A stretch of 64,000 bases of DNA, from contig NZ_JRLV01000001.1 in NCBI RefSeq assembly GCF_000769915.1, forward strand, positions 1-64,000. The letters run 5' to 3'. This document shows, piece after piece, positions 7,738 through 17,718 of this stretch; positions within the stretch are counted from its first letter, which is position 1; each line of letters begins with the position of its first letter. Under the pieces are notes generated by a model, which was not told the DNA's origin, did no database searches, and saw only the letters and a list, made by a program, of their open reading frames with translations. The DNA is from Flavobacterium beibuense F44-8. Its GTDB lineage: Bacteria; Bacteroidota; Bacteroidia; Flavobacteriales; Flavobacteriaceae. Both the position numbers and the translations under genes were made by a program.

Positions 7738-9408
7738 TTAACCGCGGTGTCTAGCAGATTTTTTAGTAGACTTAGGACCAACTTTAGACATTGCACATCT
7801 GAATCCGATGAAGTCTGTAGCCATATCCTGTGGGTAGTATCTTCTTTGAGCAGGGTCTAACCAGTAAGCTCTGTCTCTCCATGAACCACCTTTGTAAACT
7901 CTTACGTTATCGTTAATAAGTGTAGTTCTCTTGTTAGATTTATCCCATGACCTTACCATGTTACCTAAACTGTCAGTTTCAACTGTGTGTTGAGGTGAGT
8001 CGTACATTTGACCTGTAGTGTTAACACCTTCTTCAGAAGAACCTCCGTAGTCATAGAAACGGGTAGACTGTCTGTCACCATCTCTAAAGTTACGGTTATC
8101 ACTTCTAGTGTAGTTTTGTCTTAGGTATACATCTTCTTCCGTAATTGGAGTTCTCGCGATTTGACCAGGAAGGTTTCTGTACTGAATTCTACCGTTACTT
8201 AAAGTATCATATTCGATAGTTTCAGAAGTTACAATCTCAGCTCTACCGTCTTCACCAATTTGGTTTTTCATGTAAACGTTACCCCTGTAGTAGTTAAAGT
8301 CACTAGCTTCATCGTCTATTATAGGACGGTAAACGTCAGCAACCCACTCGGCTACGTTACCAGCCATGTCATAAAGACCAAAGTCGTTTGGTGGATAAGT
8401 TTTTACAGGAGCAGTAATATCTGCATTATCATCAGACCATCCTGCAATTCCTCCGTAGTCACCTTTACCTTGTTTGAAGTTAGCTAACTGATCACCTCTT
8501 TTTTGTCTTTTACCAGAACGTGTGTATTGACCTTTCCATGGGTATTTTTTACTACCACGGTAAATGTTGTACTCACGGTTACCTACAAGAGCTACAGCAG
8601 CATATTCCCACTCAGCCTCTGTTGGTAGTCTGTATTCAGGTGAAATTAATCCTGAAGTTCTTTGAGCATAAACGTTTGTAGCTTCGTCGTCACCTGCTAA
8701 TTTGTTGTTACGACCTCTAAGAACAACTTCTTCGTTACCTCCGTAAGCTTTTGTAGGGCTTTCAAGGTAAGTTTCTGTATCAAAGTTGTTTTCGGCTGTT
8801 ACATCAAGAATTTTGGCATCTCTTTTAAGGTAGCCTTCTTTCTCTAATATAGATTCATTTACACGGTTTGTTCTCCAGTCACAAAACTCAACTGCCTGAA
8901 TCCAGTTAACTCCTACTACCGGATAATTTGCATAAGCAGGGTGTCTCAGGTAGTTATTGGTCATTGTTTCGTTGTAACCAAGAGCGCTTCTCCATACTAA
9001 TGTATCAGGAAGTGCGCCTACATAAATGTTTCTGTAATTCTCTTCTGTTGGAGGGTATACTCTTTTTAACCAGTCAAGGTATTCCATGTACATAACATTG
9101 GTAACCTCGGTTTCATCCATGTAGAAAGATTGAACGTGCTGTTGGTTTGGAGTGTTATTCCAATCGTGCATTACGTCATCCTGAACTCTACCCATGGTAA
9201 AAGTTCCACCTTCTACTTCTACAAGTCCCGGAGCTGGCTCCTGTTGTTTGTAGTTAGAGTTGTGCTGGAAACCGCCCTTCTTGTCATTGATTTTCCATCC
9301 GGTTGCAGAGGAAGTGTTACCACTGCCTTTTTTGCTACAACTGGTGTAACCAACTGCTACCGTAACTGCTAATAGCAGTTTAAAAGCTGTAATCTTGTTA
9401 ATTTTCAT
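7738..9408 (-). CDS. gldJ: Gliding motility lipoprotein GldJ
   Basis: 556 aa. The lipoprotein signal ends in the lipobox GYTSC (Cys24), so the mature protein is anchored on the periplasmic side or outer membrane. The body is a formylglycine-generating-enzyme/sulfatase-modifying-type fold: VEGGTFTMGR at the start, MDETEVTNVMYMEYLDW, LPTEAEWEYAA, GLYDMAGNVAEWVADVY, and near the C-terminus VYKGGSWRDRAYWL and DFIGFRCA. These are diagnostic for GldJ, which is needed for gliding and for stability of the GldK/T9SS machinery. It diverges from porU and porV, the arrangement seen across gliding Bacteroidota. Codon choice is more conserved than in neighbours, as expected for a well-expressed gene. Confidence 0.95.
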   Translation of the reverse strand: MKINKITAFKLLLAVTVAVGYTSCSKKGSGNTSSATGWKINDKKGGFQHNSNYKQQEPAPGLVEVEGGTFTMGRVQDDVMHDWNNTPNQQHVQSFYMDETEVTNVMYMEYLDWLKRVYPPTEENYRNIYVGALPDTLVWRSALGYNETMTNNYLRHPAYANYPVVGVNWIQAVEFCDWRTNRVNESILEKEGYLKRDAKILDVTAENNFDTETYLESPTKAYGGNEEVVLRGRNNKLAGDDEATNVYAQRTSGLISPEYRLPTEAEWEYAAVALVGNREYNIYRGSKKYPWKGQYTRSGKRQKRGDQLANFKQGKGDYGGIAGWSDDNADITAPVKTYPPNDFGLYDMAGNVAEWVADVYRPIIDDEASDFNYYRGNVYMKNQIGEDGRAEIVTSETIEYDTLSNGRIQYRNLPGQIARTPITEEDVYLRQNYTRSDNRNFRDGDRQSTRFYDYGGSSEEGVNTTGQMYDSPQHTVETDSLGNMVRSWDKSNKRTTLINDNVRVYKGGSWRDRAYWLDPAQRRYYPQDMATDFIGFRCAMSKVGPKSTKKSARHRG

Positions 9409-9616
9409 ACTTTCTGCAGGTAATTAATTTCGTGGCGCAATATAATAATTAACCATTAAACCGCAACACGTTTTTAAAATTTTTAATAAAATTCCAAAAT
9501 TATGTTAATAGTGTTTTTAAATAACGCACTATTTGAAGTAATATTGCAATCGTTTGACAGAAAAAAAAGTTTTTCTGTATCGTAATATATTTTTACTATT
9601 TGCGTTGTCACAATTG

Positions 9617-12600
9617 ATGAAAAAGAATTTACTCCTTATTATATTACTATTTTCTTTACTTTCCTTTGGTCAGCAAAATACTGTTAGTATTAACTGGAAA
9701 GACGGGGAAAAGTATACGGTTACCGACAGGGTAGTTGTATCAATTCCGCAGTTTGACTATGTTAATATGGATTACAGGTATTTGACTAAGGAGTTGTTTT
9801 TTAGACTTAATATTCCAGTTAGTGGTTATGTTGATGCTTCTTCATTGCAAATTACTAATGTAATATATGAGGGTGTTGCTTTAGAAAAACTGGGTATTCT
9901 TGATTTGCAAAAAATACCTACATCATTAAAGCCTAATATTATATCGTCTCATGCCCGTAATGACTGGTATGCTAATTTGTACTTGTCTCCTATTATAAAG
10001 GATGGTTCAGGGTATAAAAGAGTAAAATCTTTTTCTTACTCTTTTGCTACAGCAGCGCGTAGGTTTAATCCTAAAGATACTCAGGTTGTAACTAATTCGG
10101 TTTTGGCTTCCGGGGAGTGGCACAGGTTTTATGTGGAGCGATCTGGAGTTTACAGGATATCCAAAAGTTTTTTACAGCAGCTTGGTGTTAATGTGAATGT
10201 TGATCCAAGGCGAATTAAAATATATGGTAACGGCGGGCGCATGCTTCCGTTAAAAAACAATATTCCTTATCCTGATGATCTTGCTGAAAATGCTATTGCT
10301 TTTATAGGGGAGGAAGATGGTAACTTTGGCGATTCTGATTATATACTTTTCTATGCTGAAGGTGTTGATAACTGGAATGTCGAGAGTCAGACTCATTCCA
10401 ACCTGTTTGCAAACAGGTCGTATTACTATGTTACTTCACAGGGTGGGGAGGGTAAGCGTATAACTACTCAAGTTCAGCCAACAGATCCTGTTACTGCAAC
10501 TGTTACTTCTTTTGACGATTATTATTATCACGAAGAAGATTTAGTTAATATAGGTAGAATAGGAAGGAAATGGCACGGCGAACAATTTAATGTAAATAAT
10601 AGTCAGGATTTTGAATTTTCTGTTCCTGATATTGATTTGAGTACGCCGGTTTCGGTAACGGTTAATGCAGCAGCCTATTCAGTGGTGCCAACTTCTATGA
10701 CGGTTATGGCTAATGCTCAAAGTTTGGGAACGATTTCTTTTGTCGCTGTTCAGGAGCATGATTCGGCTGAAGACGGTACCGGTGGAAATAATGGTTACAC
10801 GGCTACATTCACACCGGCGGGTGGTACAATAACTGTTAATCTTTCATATAGTAACGGAGGGGTGCCGGGGTCTAATGCCTGGTTGGATTATATTATTTTA
10901 AAAGCGAAACGTTTTTTAAAAGGTAACGGTTCTCAGTTTAGGTTTAGGTATAATGCGGCTTCGGGTAATACCGGGGTTTTAGAGTATCAAATGTCTAACG
11001 CTTCCGGAATAAGTGAGGTTTGGGATATTACCGATATATATAATGTAAAGAAATATGTGAATGAAGGAGGACAAAGTCAGTTTTCATTCAAGGCAGAGTC
11101 GGGAGAGGTAAGGCAGTATGTTACTGTGGTGTCTTCAAACTTTTATACTCCGTTAAGGGAGAGTCAGGCCAGGGTGGCTAATCAAAATATAAAAGGTACT
11201 GTGTTTAATAATAGTCAGGGGCAGTTTGAAGATATCGATTATCTTATCGTTACTCCGGCATCATTGAATTCTGAAGCTGAAAGGTTGGCTAATATCCATA
11301 GGTTGCGAAATGGTCTTAATGTAAAGGTTGTTAATCTTGAAAATATTTATCAGGAATTCTCTTCCGGTAAGCAGGATGTGGCTGCGATAAGAAACCTGGT
11401 GAAATATATTTATTATAACGCATCAAGTGATGCTAATAAAATAAAATATGTTTGTTTATTTGGGGATGCGTCGTTTGATTTTAAAAACCGTATTCCTAAT
11501 AATACTAATATAGTGCCTACGCTCCACGGTTATGATCCTTCTGGCTCAATACCTAATTATAATTCTACTAATACATTTGTTTCAGATGACTTTTTTGCTC
11601 TAATGGATCCGGAGGAAGGAGCTGTGCTTTTTAATGACCCTGTAGGTGCTGATATTGCTGTAGGGCGTATGGCGGTGAGTAGTATGTCTCAGGCAAGGGA
11701 AATGGTAGATAAGGTAGAGCAGTATCTTAATGAGGAGTCTTATGGTAGGTGGAGAAATGAGTATGTTCTTTTATCAGACGATTTAGATGATGGTGGAGAT
11801 AACTTTGTTCCTATAATGGAGGGGGCTTATACAGATATTATAGAGCAAAAGCCTTTTATCAATGTAAGGAAAATATATACCGATGCCTATGTTCAGGAGT
11901 CTTCATCAGGAGGTTTTAGGTATCCGCAGGCTAAGGAGCAAATAATAAGGGCGGTTAATAATGGTGCTCTTGTAGTTAATTATTTGGGGCATGGTGGTGA
12001 AGACGGTATGGCTGCTGAAAGGATTTTTGAAAAATCAGATGCACAAAATTTAAACAATCAATACAAGTACCCTTTGTTTGTTACTGTTACCTGTGAGCTT
12101 ACACGTTTTGATAATCCTTACAGGCCTACATGTGGTGAGTATTTGTACTGGAACAGTGCGGGTGGGGCTATAGGTCTTATTACTACAACCCGTTCTATAT
12201 TTGTAAGTGTGGCTTTTAATTTTAATGGATTGCTGCCTGAAAAATTATTTGCATTTGATGGGGGTGATTATCCTTCTATGGCTGAGGCTATGAGGCGAAC
12301 AAAAGTTCAGTTGGGTAATAAAAATTTAAGGGTTATCTCTTTTATAGGTGACCCGGCTCTTATGTTGGCAATTCCTAAGCCTAAAGTTGTGTTAACAGCT
12401 GTGAATGATGTTCCGGTTGATCAGTCGGTAGAAGTTTTAGAGGCACTTTCTTTTGTGAAAATGACAGGGCGTGTGACCGACGAGGCGGGTAATTCAATGA
12501 ATACTTATAACGGAGAGCTTGGAGTTACGGTATTTGATAAGGAGATATTAAGGCAAACACTGGCTAATGATGAGCCTACTAATGAGAGTTTAAAATACGA

Positions 12601-13471
12601 TTTCAATACTCTTGGTGAAGCAATCTTTAGAGGTAATGCTTCGGTAACGGGAGGTCAGTTTGAATTTAATTTTGTTGTTCCTCGTGATATACGTATACCT
12701 GTTGGTAATGGTAGGGTGAGTTTTTATTCTAAAAGGGGTAATGTGCTGGAAGATCAAACCGGGTATGATAATTCTATACAGGTAGGAGGTATAAATGAAA
12801 CTGCGGAGGAAGATATTACAGGTCCTACTGTTAGGTTGTATATGAATGATGAGTCATTTATATCTGGCGGGATTACTAACGATTCGCCAATATTTCTTGC
12901 TTTTCTGGAAGATGAGCACGGTATAAACACAGCGAGTGGTATTGGTCATGATATAATAGCTATACTGGACGGGGATGAAACAAATCCGTTTATATTAAAT
13001 GATTATTATGAAACGAATGTTGATAGTTATACTAATGGTAGCTTAAGATATCCGTTTAGTGGTTTAGAGCCCGGACTTCATACTTTAACTTTTAAAGCCT
13101 GGGATGTGTACAATAATCCGGTTACGGCAGAGTTACAGTTTGTGGTGGTGGGCGACGAAGAGTTACGATTGGAAAAGGTGCTTAATTATCCTAATCCATT
13201 TGTGAGTTATACAGAGTTTTGGTTTACCCATAACAGGCCATATGAGCCGCTTGATGTTCAGGTTCAGATTTTTACCGTTAGCGGAAAGGTGGTTAAAACC
13301 ATTAACCAGTCGGTTACTACCGAAGGTTTCCTTTGCAGGGATATAAAATGGGATGGACGCGATGATTTTGGTGATCGTATTGGTAAGGGAGTTTATGTTT
13401 ATAAGCTCACTGTGCGCTCGGCTTCAACAAATAAGAAAGCCGAAAAGTATGAGAAACTTGTATTGCTATAA
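9617..13471 (+). CDS. porU: Type IX secretion system sortase PorU
   Basis: 1,284 aa from the ATG at 9617. The frame is open to a TTG at 9554, but a signal peptide MKKNLLLIILLFSLLSFGQ starts at 9617. PorU is a gingipain-like (C25) cysteine peptidase at the cell surface that removes C-terminal signals from T9SS cargo and attaches the protein to anionic LPS. The catalytic His is in NYLGHGGEDG (His792) and the Cys in VTVTCELTRF (Cys826). The C-terminal ~90 residues (LNYPNPFVSYTEFWF, then KGVYVYKLTV) are a CTD-like immunoglobulin domain. porV follows after 42 nt in the same operon and gldJ diverges upstream. Confidence 0.95.
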   Translation: MKKNLLLIILLFSLLSFGQQNTVSINWKDGEKYTVTDRVVVSIPQFDYVNMDYRYLTKELFFRLNIPVSGYVDASSLQITNVIYEGVALEKLGILDLQKIPTSLKPNIISSHARNDWYANLYLSPIIKDGSGYKRVKSFSYSFATAARRFNPKDTQVVTNSVLASGEWHRFYVERSGVYRISKSFLQQLGVNVNVDPRRIKIYGNGGRMLPLKNNIPYPDDLAENAIAFIGEEDGNFGDSDYILFYAEGVDNWNVESQTHSNLFANRSYYYVTSQGGEGKRITTQVQPTDPVTATVTSFDDYYYHEEDLVNIGRIGRKWHGEQFNVNNSQDFEFSVPDIDLSTPVSVTVNAAAYSVVPTSMTVMANAQSLGTISFVAVQEHDSAEDGTGGNNGYTATFTPAGGTITVNLSYSNGGVPGSNAWLDYIILKAKRFLKGNGSQFRFRYNAASGNTGVLEYQMSNASGISEVWDITDIYNVKKYVNEGGQSQFSFKAESGEVRQYVTVVSSNFYTPLRESQARVANQNIKGTVFNNSQGQFEDIDYLIVTPASLNSEAERLANIHRLRNGLNVKVVNLENIYQEFSSGKQDVAAIRNLVKYIYYNASSDANKIKYVCLFGDASFDFKNRIPNNTNIVPTLHGYDPSGSIPNYNSTNTFVSDDFFALMDPEEGAVLFNDPVGADIAVGRMAVSSMSQAREMVDKVEQYLNEESYGRWRNEYVLLSDDLDDGGDNFVPIMEGAYTDIIEQKPFINVRKIYTDAYVQESSSGGFRYPQAKEQIIRAVNNGALVVNYLGHGGEDGMAAERIFEKSDAQNLNNQYKYPLFVTVTCELTRFDNPYRPTCGEYLYWNSAGGAIGLITTTRSIFVSVAFNFNGLLPEKLFAFDGGDYPSMAEAMRRTKVQLGNKNLRVISFIGDPALMLAIPKPKVVLTAVNDVPVDQSVEVLEALSFVKMTGRVTDEAGNSMNTYNGELGVTVFDKEILRQTLANDEPTNESLKYDFNTLGEAIFRGNASVTGGQFEFNFVVPRDIRIPVGNGRVSFYSKRGNVLEDQTGYDNSIQVGGINETAEEDITGPTVRLYMNDESFISGGITNDSPIFLAFLEDEHGINTASGIGHDIIAILDGDETNPFILNDYYETNVDSYTNGSLRYPFSGLEPGLHTLTFKAWDVYNNPVTAELQFVVVGDEELRLEKVLNYPNPFVSYTEFWFTHNRPYEPLDVQVQIFTVSGKVVKTINQSVTTEGFLCRDIKWDGRDDFGDRIGKGVYVYKLTVRSASTNKKAEKYEKLVLL

Positions 13472-13513
13472 GAAAATACTATATTTGTTACCTTAAAATT
13501 TTCAAAATAAAAA

Positions 13514-14731
13514 ATGAAGAAAATAGTTTTATTTGCTCTTGCTCTTTTAGGAGTGCAAATGGCAAAGGCTCAAACACAAACAGAGAGAGTAATTACTACA
13601 GGTGTTCCTTTTTTACTGATAGCTGCAGATGCCAGAGCAGCGGGTATGGCAGACCAGGGGGTTGCTACTTCTGCAGATGTTTATTCGCAGCAGTGGAACC
13701 CGGCAAAATATGCTTTTGCGCTTAAAGAGTATGGAGGGTCTGCGAGTTATACTCCTTACCTTACTGATATTGCAAACGATATTTCATTAGCTCAGCTAAC
13801 ATTTTATAACAGATTTAACGATAGGAGTGCTTTTGGTGCCAGTCTTCGTTATTTTGGTTTAGGAGATATTGAGCTTAGGCAAAATCCTGATGATGTGCCT
13901 GTGGTAAGAAGTCCTAACGAACTTGCTTTAGATTTATCCTATTCGCTAAAACTTAGTGAGCGTTTCTCTATGGCGGTTGCAGGTCGTTTTATCAGTTCTA
14001 ATTTAAGGATTCCTGAAACAGCAGGAGGTGGAGATGCCAGTGCAGCAACAACATTTGCTTTTGATGTAGCGGGTTACTACCAGTCTGAAGAGATTCCTTA
14101 TTCTGATTTTGACGGTAGATGGAGAGCTGGTTTTAACTTCCAGAATATGGGGCCTAAAATCAATTATAATAATGATGATAGCGAAGAGAATGCAAACTTC
14201 CTTCCGGCTAACTTAAGATTAGGTGGTGGATTTGACTTTATTTTCGACGAGTATAATAAAATTGGAGTAAATGTAGAGTTGACCAAGCTTTTGGTTCCTA
14301 CACCTCCGGCTGTTGTTGAGCCGATAGACTCTAACGGTGACGGAGAAATTACTCAGGATGAGCAAGCGACAGCTAATGCTCAGTATGCTTCAGATCTTCA
14401 GGATTACAGAAACACAGGATGGGTTTCAGGTATATTTAAGTCGTTTGGAGATGCACCCGATGGTTTTAGTGAAGAACTTAAAGAAGTTACTTATTCTATA
14501 GGTGCTGAATATAGCTACCAGGATGCCTTTATGTTTAGAGTAGGTTATTTTAACGAAAGCGAAATGAAAGGTGCACGTAAGTTTTTATCACTTGGTGCAG
14601 GTTTCAGGTATAATGTAGTTAAAGTAGATGTTTCTTATTTATTCTCTGCTTCGCAGGTGAGAAACCCGCTTGAAAATACACTTCGTTTCTCACTGTCATT
14701 TAATTTTGGAGACGACTACGACGAATATTAG
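13514..14731 (+). CDS. porV: Type IX secretion outer-membrane shuttle protein PorV
   Basis: 405 aa with signal peptide MKKIVLFALALLGVQMAKAQ. PorV is a FadL-like 14-stranded barrel that takes cargo from the SprA translocon and delivers it to PorU. The family start TERVITTGVPFLLIAADARAAGMAD, split here as TERVITTGVPFLLIA and ADARAAGMADQGVATS, is diagnostic. The end LRFSLSFNFGDDY is a barrel closing strand. Residues 272-283 spell a complete EF-hand calcium loop, DSNGDGEITQDE, between two barrel strands, probably in an extracellular loop. It is the second gene of porU-porV and ends in a strong terminator. Confidence 0.95.
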   Translation: MKKIVLFALALLGVQMAKAQTQTERVITTGVPFLLIAADARAAGMADQGVATSADVYSQQWNPAKYAFALKEYGGSASYTPYLTDIANDISLAQLTFYNRFNDRSAFGASLRYFGLGDIELRQNPDDVPVVRSPNELALDLSYSLKLSERFSMAVAGRFISSNLRIPETAGGGDASAATTFAFDVAGYYQSEEIPYSDFDGRWRAGFNFQNMGPKINYNNDDSEENANFLPANLRLGGGFDFIFDEYNKIGVNVELTKLLVPTPPAVVEPIDSNGDGEITQDEQATANAQYASDLQDYRNTGWVSGIFKSFGDAPDGFSEELKEVTYSIGAEYSYQDAFMFRVGYFNESEMKGARKFLSLGAGFRYNVVKVDVSYLFSASQVRNPLENTLRFSLSFNFGDDYDEY

Positions 14732-14752
14732 TAGTTAAACATAACAGTAAAT

Positions 14753-14785
14753 AAAAAAGGGATTTATTGCAAATCCCTTTTTTAT
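14753..14785 (+). terminator. Terminator of porU-porV
   Basis: Stem AAAAAAGGGATTT / AAATCCCTTTTTT with loop ATTGC, followed by TATTTT. Confidence 0.88.
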
Positions 14786-14849
14786 TTTGTAGTGCAAAAA
14801 AAAGCCTAAAATACTTTGATTTATTTTTTTAGTTATTAACGGGATGTGT

Positions 14850-14857
14850 TATTTTTG
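14850..14857 (+). promoter_or_regulatory. -7 promoter box of the pyruvate dehydrogenase operon
   Basis: TATTTTTG is a perfect TAnnTTTG. A poor -33 match (TTTAG, near 14828) lies about 17 nt upstream. The leader to the pdhA ATG would be about 77 nt. Confidence 0.55.
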
Positions 14858-14939
14858 CAATTCGCAAATTTGTGTGAGGAAACTTTTTGCGTCACAATCA
14901 AATTTTTTAAAGAACACATTTAGCAACATCTATTAGGAA

Positions 14940-15941
14940 ATGAAAGAAATTACAAAAGAAGTTTATCTGAAATGGTATGAAGACATGCAGTTTTGGAGAA
15001 AGTTTGAAGACAAACTTGCTGCTTTATACATTCAGCAGAAAGTTAGAGGTTTCCTTCACTTATATAATGGCCAGGAGGCAGTACTTGCCGGAGCCCTTCA
15101 TGCAATGGACCTTTCAAAGGATAAAATGATTACTGCTTACCGTAACCACGTTCAGCCAATAGGTATGGGTGTAGACCCAAGAAGAGTAATGGCAGAGCTT
15201 TTAGGTAAAGGTACGGGTACATCAAAAGGTCTTGGAGGATCTATGCACATCTTCTCTAAGGAGCATGGGTTTTATGGAGGTCATGGTATTGTAGGAGCTC
15301 AAATTCCTGTTGGAGCAGGTATCGCTTTTGCCGATAAATATTTTGAAACAGGCGGTGTAACACTTACCTACTTTGGTGATGGTGCTGCACGTCAGGGGTC
15401 ACTTCACGAAGCTTTCAACATGGCAATGCTATGGAAACTTCCTGTAGTCTTTATTGTAGAGAACAACGGTTATGCAATGGGTACTTCTGTAGAGAGGACT
15501 GCTAACCATACAGATATCTGGAAACTTGGTCTTGGCTATGAAATGCCATGTTGGCCGGTAGACGGAATGAATCCTGTGAAAGTGGCTGAGGCTATGCACG
15601 AAGCTATGGAGAGAGCAAGAAGAGGAGAAGGGCCAACTTTCCTTGAAATGAAAACGTATCGTTACAGAGGTCACTCAATGAGTGATGCTCAACACTACAG
15701 AACTAAAGAAGAGGTAGAAGAGTACAAAAAAATTGACCCTATCACTCAGGTTCTTGATATTATCAAAGAAAACAACTACGCTACAGAAGAAGAGATTGAA
15801 ACTATCGACCAGAGAGTGAAAGATCTTGTTGCTGAGTGCGAGAAATTTGCAGAAGATTCTCCGTACCCGGATCTAAGCGTTATGTATGACGTTGTTTACG
15901 AACAGGAAAACTATCCTTTTTTACCACATAAATTACAATAA
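14940..15941 (+). CDS. pdhA: Pyruvate dehydrogenase E1 component, alpha subunit
   Basis: 333 aa. It forms the thiamine-diphosphate-dependent decarboxylase with E1-beta in the pyruvate dehydrogenase complex, feeding acetyl-CoA to the TCA cycle. The TPP/Mg motif runs from TYFGDGAARQGSLHEAFN to VFIVENNGYAMGTS. The phosphorylation-loop-like region is YRYRGHSMSDAQHYR. The E2 gene starts 2 nt after its stop, so the two are translationally coupled. E1-beta is not in the window. Confidence 0.95.
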   Translation: MKEITKEVYLKWYEDMQFWRKFEDKLAALYIQQKVRGFLHLYNGQEAVLAGALHAMDLSKDKMITAYRNHVQPIGMGVDPRRVMAELLGKGTGTSKGLGGSMHIFSKEHGFYGGHGIVGAQIPVGAGIAFADKYFETGGVTLTYFGDGAARQGSLHEAFNMAMLWKLPVVFIVENNGYAMGTSVERTANHTDIWKLGLGYEMPCWPVDGMNPVKVAEAMHEAMERARRGEGPTFLEMKTYRYRGHSMSDAQHYRTKEEVEEYKKIDPITQVLDIIKENNYATEEEIETIDQRVKDLVAECEKFAEDSPYPDLSVMYDVVYEQENYPFLPHKLQ

Positions 15942-15943
15942 AA

Positions 15944-17584
15944 ATGGCAGAAATTATTACAATGCCACGATTAAGTGATACCATGACCGAAGGGGTTGTG
16001 GCTACGTGGCTAAAAAAAGTTGGAGATAAAGTAGAAGAAGGAGATATACTGGCAGAGATCGAAACAGATAAAGCGACTATGGAATTTGAGTCGTTTCATG
16101 CCGGTACATTACTTCATATAGGAATACAGGAAGGGGAGTCGGCTCCGGTTGATTCACTTCTTGCAATCATCGGTAAAGAAGGCGAAGATATTTCAGGCCT
16201 TCTAAGCGGTGGAAGTGCTCCTGCTGCGCCAGCTGCAGAGGAGAAAAAAGAAGAAGCTGCACCAAAAGCGGAAGAGAAAAAAGCTCCTGCTACAGAATTA
16301 CCTAAAGATGTTAAGGTGGTTACTATGCCTCGTCTTAGTGATACCATGACCGAAGGTACTGTTGCTACATGGCTTAAAAAAGTGGGTGATAAAGTAGAGG
16401 AAGGAGATATTCTTGCTGAAATTGAAACCGATAAAGCTACAATGGAGTTTGAATCTTTCAATGAAGGTACACTTTTATATGTTGGAATTCAGGAAGGCCA
16501 GTCTGCTCCGGTAGACAGCGTTCTTGCTATAATAGGTCCTGCAGGTACTGATGTTAGCGGTATTGCCGATAACTTTCAGGCAGGTGGTACCACTGAAGCA
16601 AAAGAAGAAGAAGAAAAACCAGCTGAGTCTAAAACAGAAACTGCTGAAGCTCCTAAAGCTGAGGCTGCTGCTGTAAGTAATGATGGTGGTAGAATTTTTG
16701 CTTCTCCGTTGGCCCGTAAAATTGCTGAAGAAAAAGGTATTAACCTTGGTCAGGTAAAAGGTACAGGTGAAAACGGAAGAATTGTTAAGAAAGACGTTGA
16801 GAACTTTACTCCTGCTGCTGCGCAGTCTGCACCGGCTACTCAGGCTGCTGCTACTCAAACAGCTGCTGCACCTGCTGCAAAACCATTTGTTCCTGCAGGT
16901 GAGGTAAGCAGAGAGGAAGTTAAAAATAACCAGATGCGTAAAACTATTGCGCGTCGTCTTGCAGAGTCTAAATTCACTGCACCGGAATACAGCTTAACTG
17001 TTGAGCTTGATATGGATAATGCTATCGCAAGCCGTGCTCTGATTAATGCTGTGCCGGATACTAAAGTGTCGTTTAACGATATGGTAATTAAAGCAAGTGC
17101 AATGGCACTTCGCAAGCATCCACAGGTAAATACACAGTGGAAAGATGATGTTACTGTATACAACAAACATATTAGTATTGGTGTTGCTGTAGCTGTAGAA
17201 GACGGACTTGTGGTTCCTGTACTTCCGTTTACTGACTTAATGAGTCTTTCTCAAATAGGTAGTAACGTGAAAGATCTTGCGGGTAAAGCAAGAAATAAAA
17301 AACTTACTCCGGCAGAGATGGATGGTAGTACGTTTACCGTTTCTAACTTAGGTATGTTTGGTATACAGGAGTTTACTTCTATCATCAACCAGCCTAACTC
17401 GGCAATCCTTTCTGTAGGTGCTATTGTACAGAAACCGGTTGTTAAAGACGGTCAAATTGTAGTAGGTAATACTATGACAGTAACGCTTACTTGTGATCAT
17501 CGTACTATTGATGGTGCTACAGGTGCTCAATTCCTGCAAACACTTAAACAATATATTGAGAACCCTGTAACTATGCTTGCATAA
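15944..17584 (+). CDS. pdhC: Pyruvate dehydrogenase E2, dihydrolipoamide acetyltransferase with two lipoyl domains
   Basis: 546 aa. Two near-identical lipoyl domains (~residues 1-78 and ~125-202) each carry GDILAEIETDKATMEFESF, in which the DKA lysine is the lipoylation site. Ala/Glu/Lys/Pro-rich linkers follow each of them. The E1/E3-binding domain is at ~245-282 (FASPLARKIAEEKGINL, then KGTGENGRI). The catalytic domain (~315-546) holds the active site TCDHRTIDG. It forms the core of the complex and passes the acetyl group to CoA. The high similarity of the two lipoyl segments at DNA level points to an internal duplication. Confidence 0.95.
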   Translation: MAEIITMPRLSDTMTEGVVATWLKKVGDKVEEGDILAEIETDKATMEFESFHAGTLLHIGIQEGESAPVDSLLAIIGKEGEDISGLLSGGSAPAAPAAEEKKEEAAPKAEEKKAPATELPKDVKVVTMPRLSDTMTEGTVATWLKKVGDKVEEGDILAEIETDKATMEFESFNEGTLLYVGIQEGQSAPVDSVLAIIGPAGTDVSGIADNFQAGGTTEAKEEEEKPAESKTETAEAPKAEAAAVSNDGGRIFASPLARKIAEEKGINLGQVKGTGENGRIVKKDVENFTPAAAQSAPATQAAATQTAAAPAAKPFVPAGEVSREEVKNNQMRKTIARRLAESKFTAPEYSLTVELDMDNAIASRALINAVPDTKVSFNDMVIKASAMALRKHPQVNTQWKDDVTVYNKHISIGVAVAVEDGLVVPVLPFTDLMSLSQIGSNVKDLAGKARNKKLTPAEMDGSTFTVSNLGMFGIQEFTSIINQPNSAILSVGAIVQKPVVKDGQIVVGNTMTVTLTCDHRTIDGATGAQFLQTLKQYIENPVTMLA

Positions 17585-17606
17585 ACTAAGGGGTGTTGTA
17601 TTATAT

Positions 17607-17641
17607 AAAATCCGTTCTGGTTATCAGGGCGGATTTTTTTT
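17607..17641 (+). terminator. Terminator of the pdhA-E2 operon
   Basis: A 13-bp stem (AAAATCCGTTCTG / CAGGGCGGATTTT, with G-T wobbles) and loop GTTAT, followed by eight Ts. Confidence 0.85.
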
Positions 17642-17718
17642 GGCAACATAGTCAGCTATAAATCCCTTTAGGTATAGCAATTGTTTTTTAGTATTTTAGC
17701 AAAACAAAACAAAAGATA

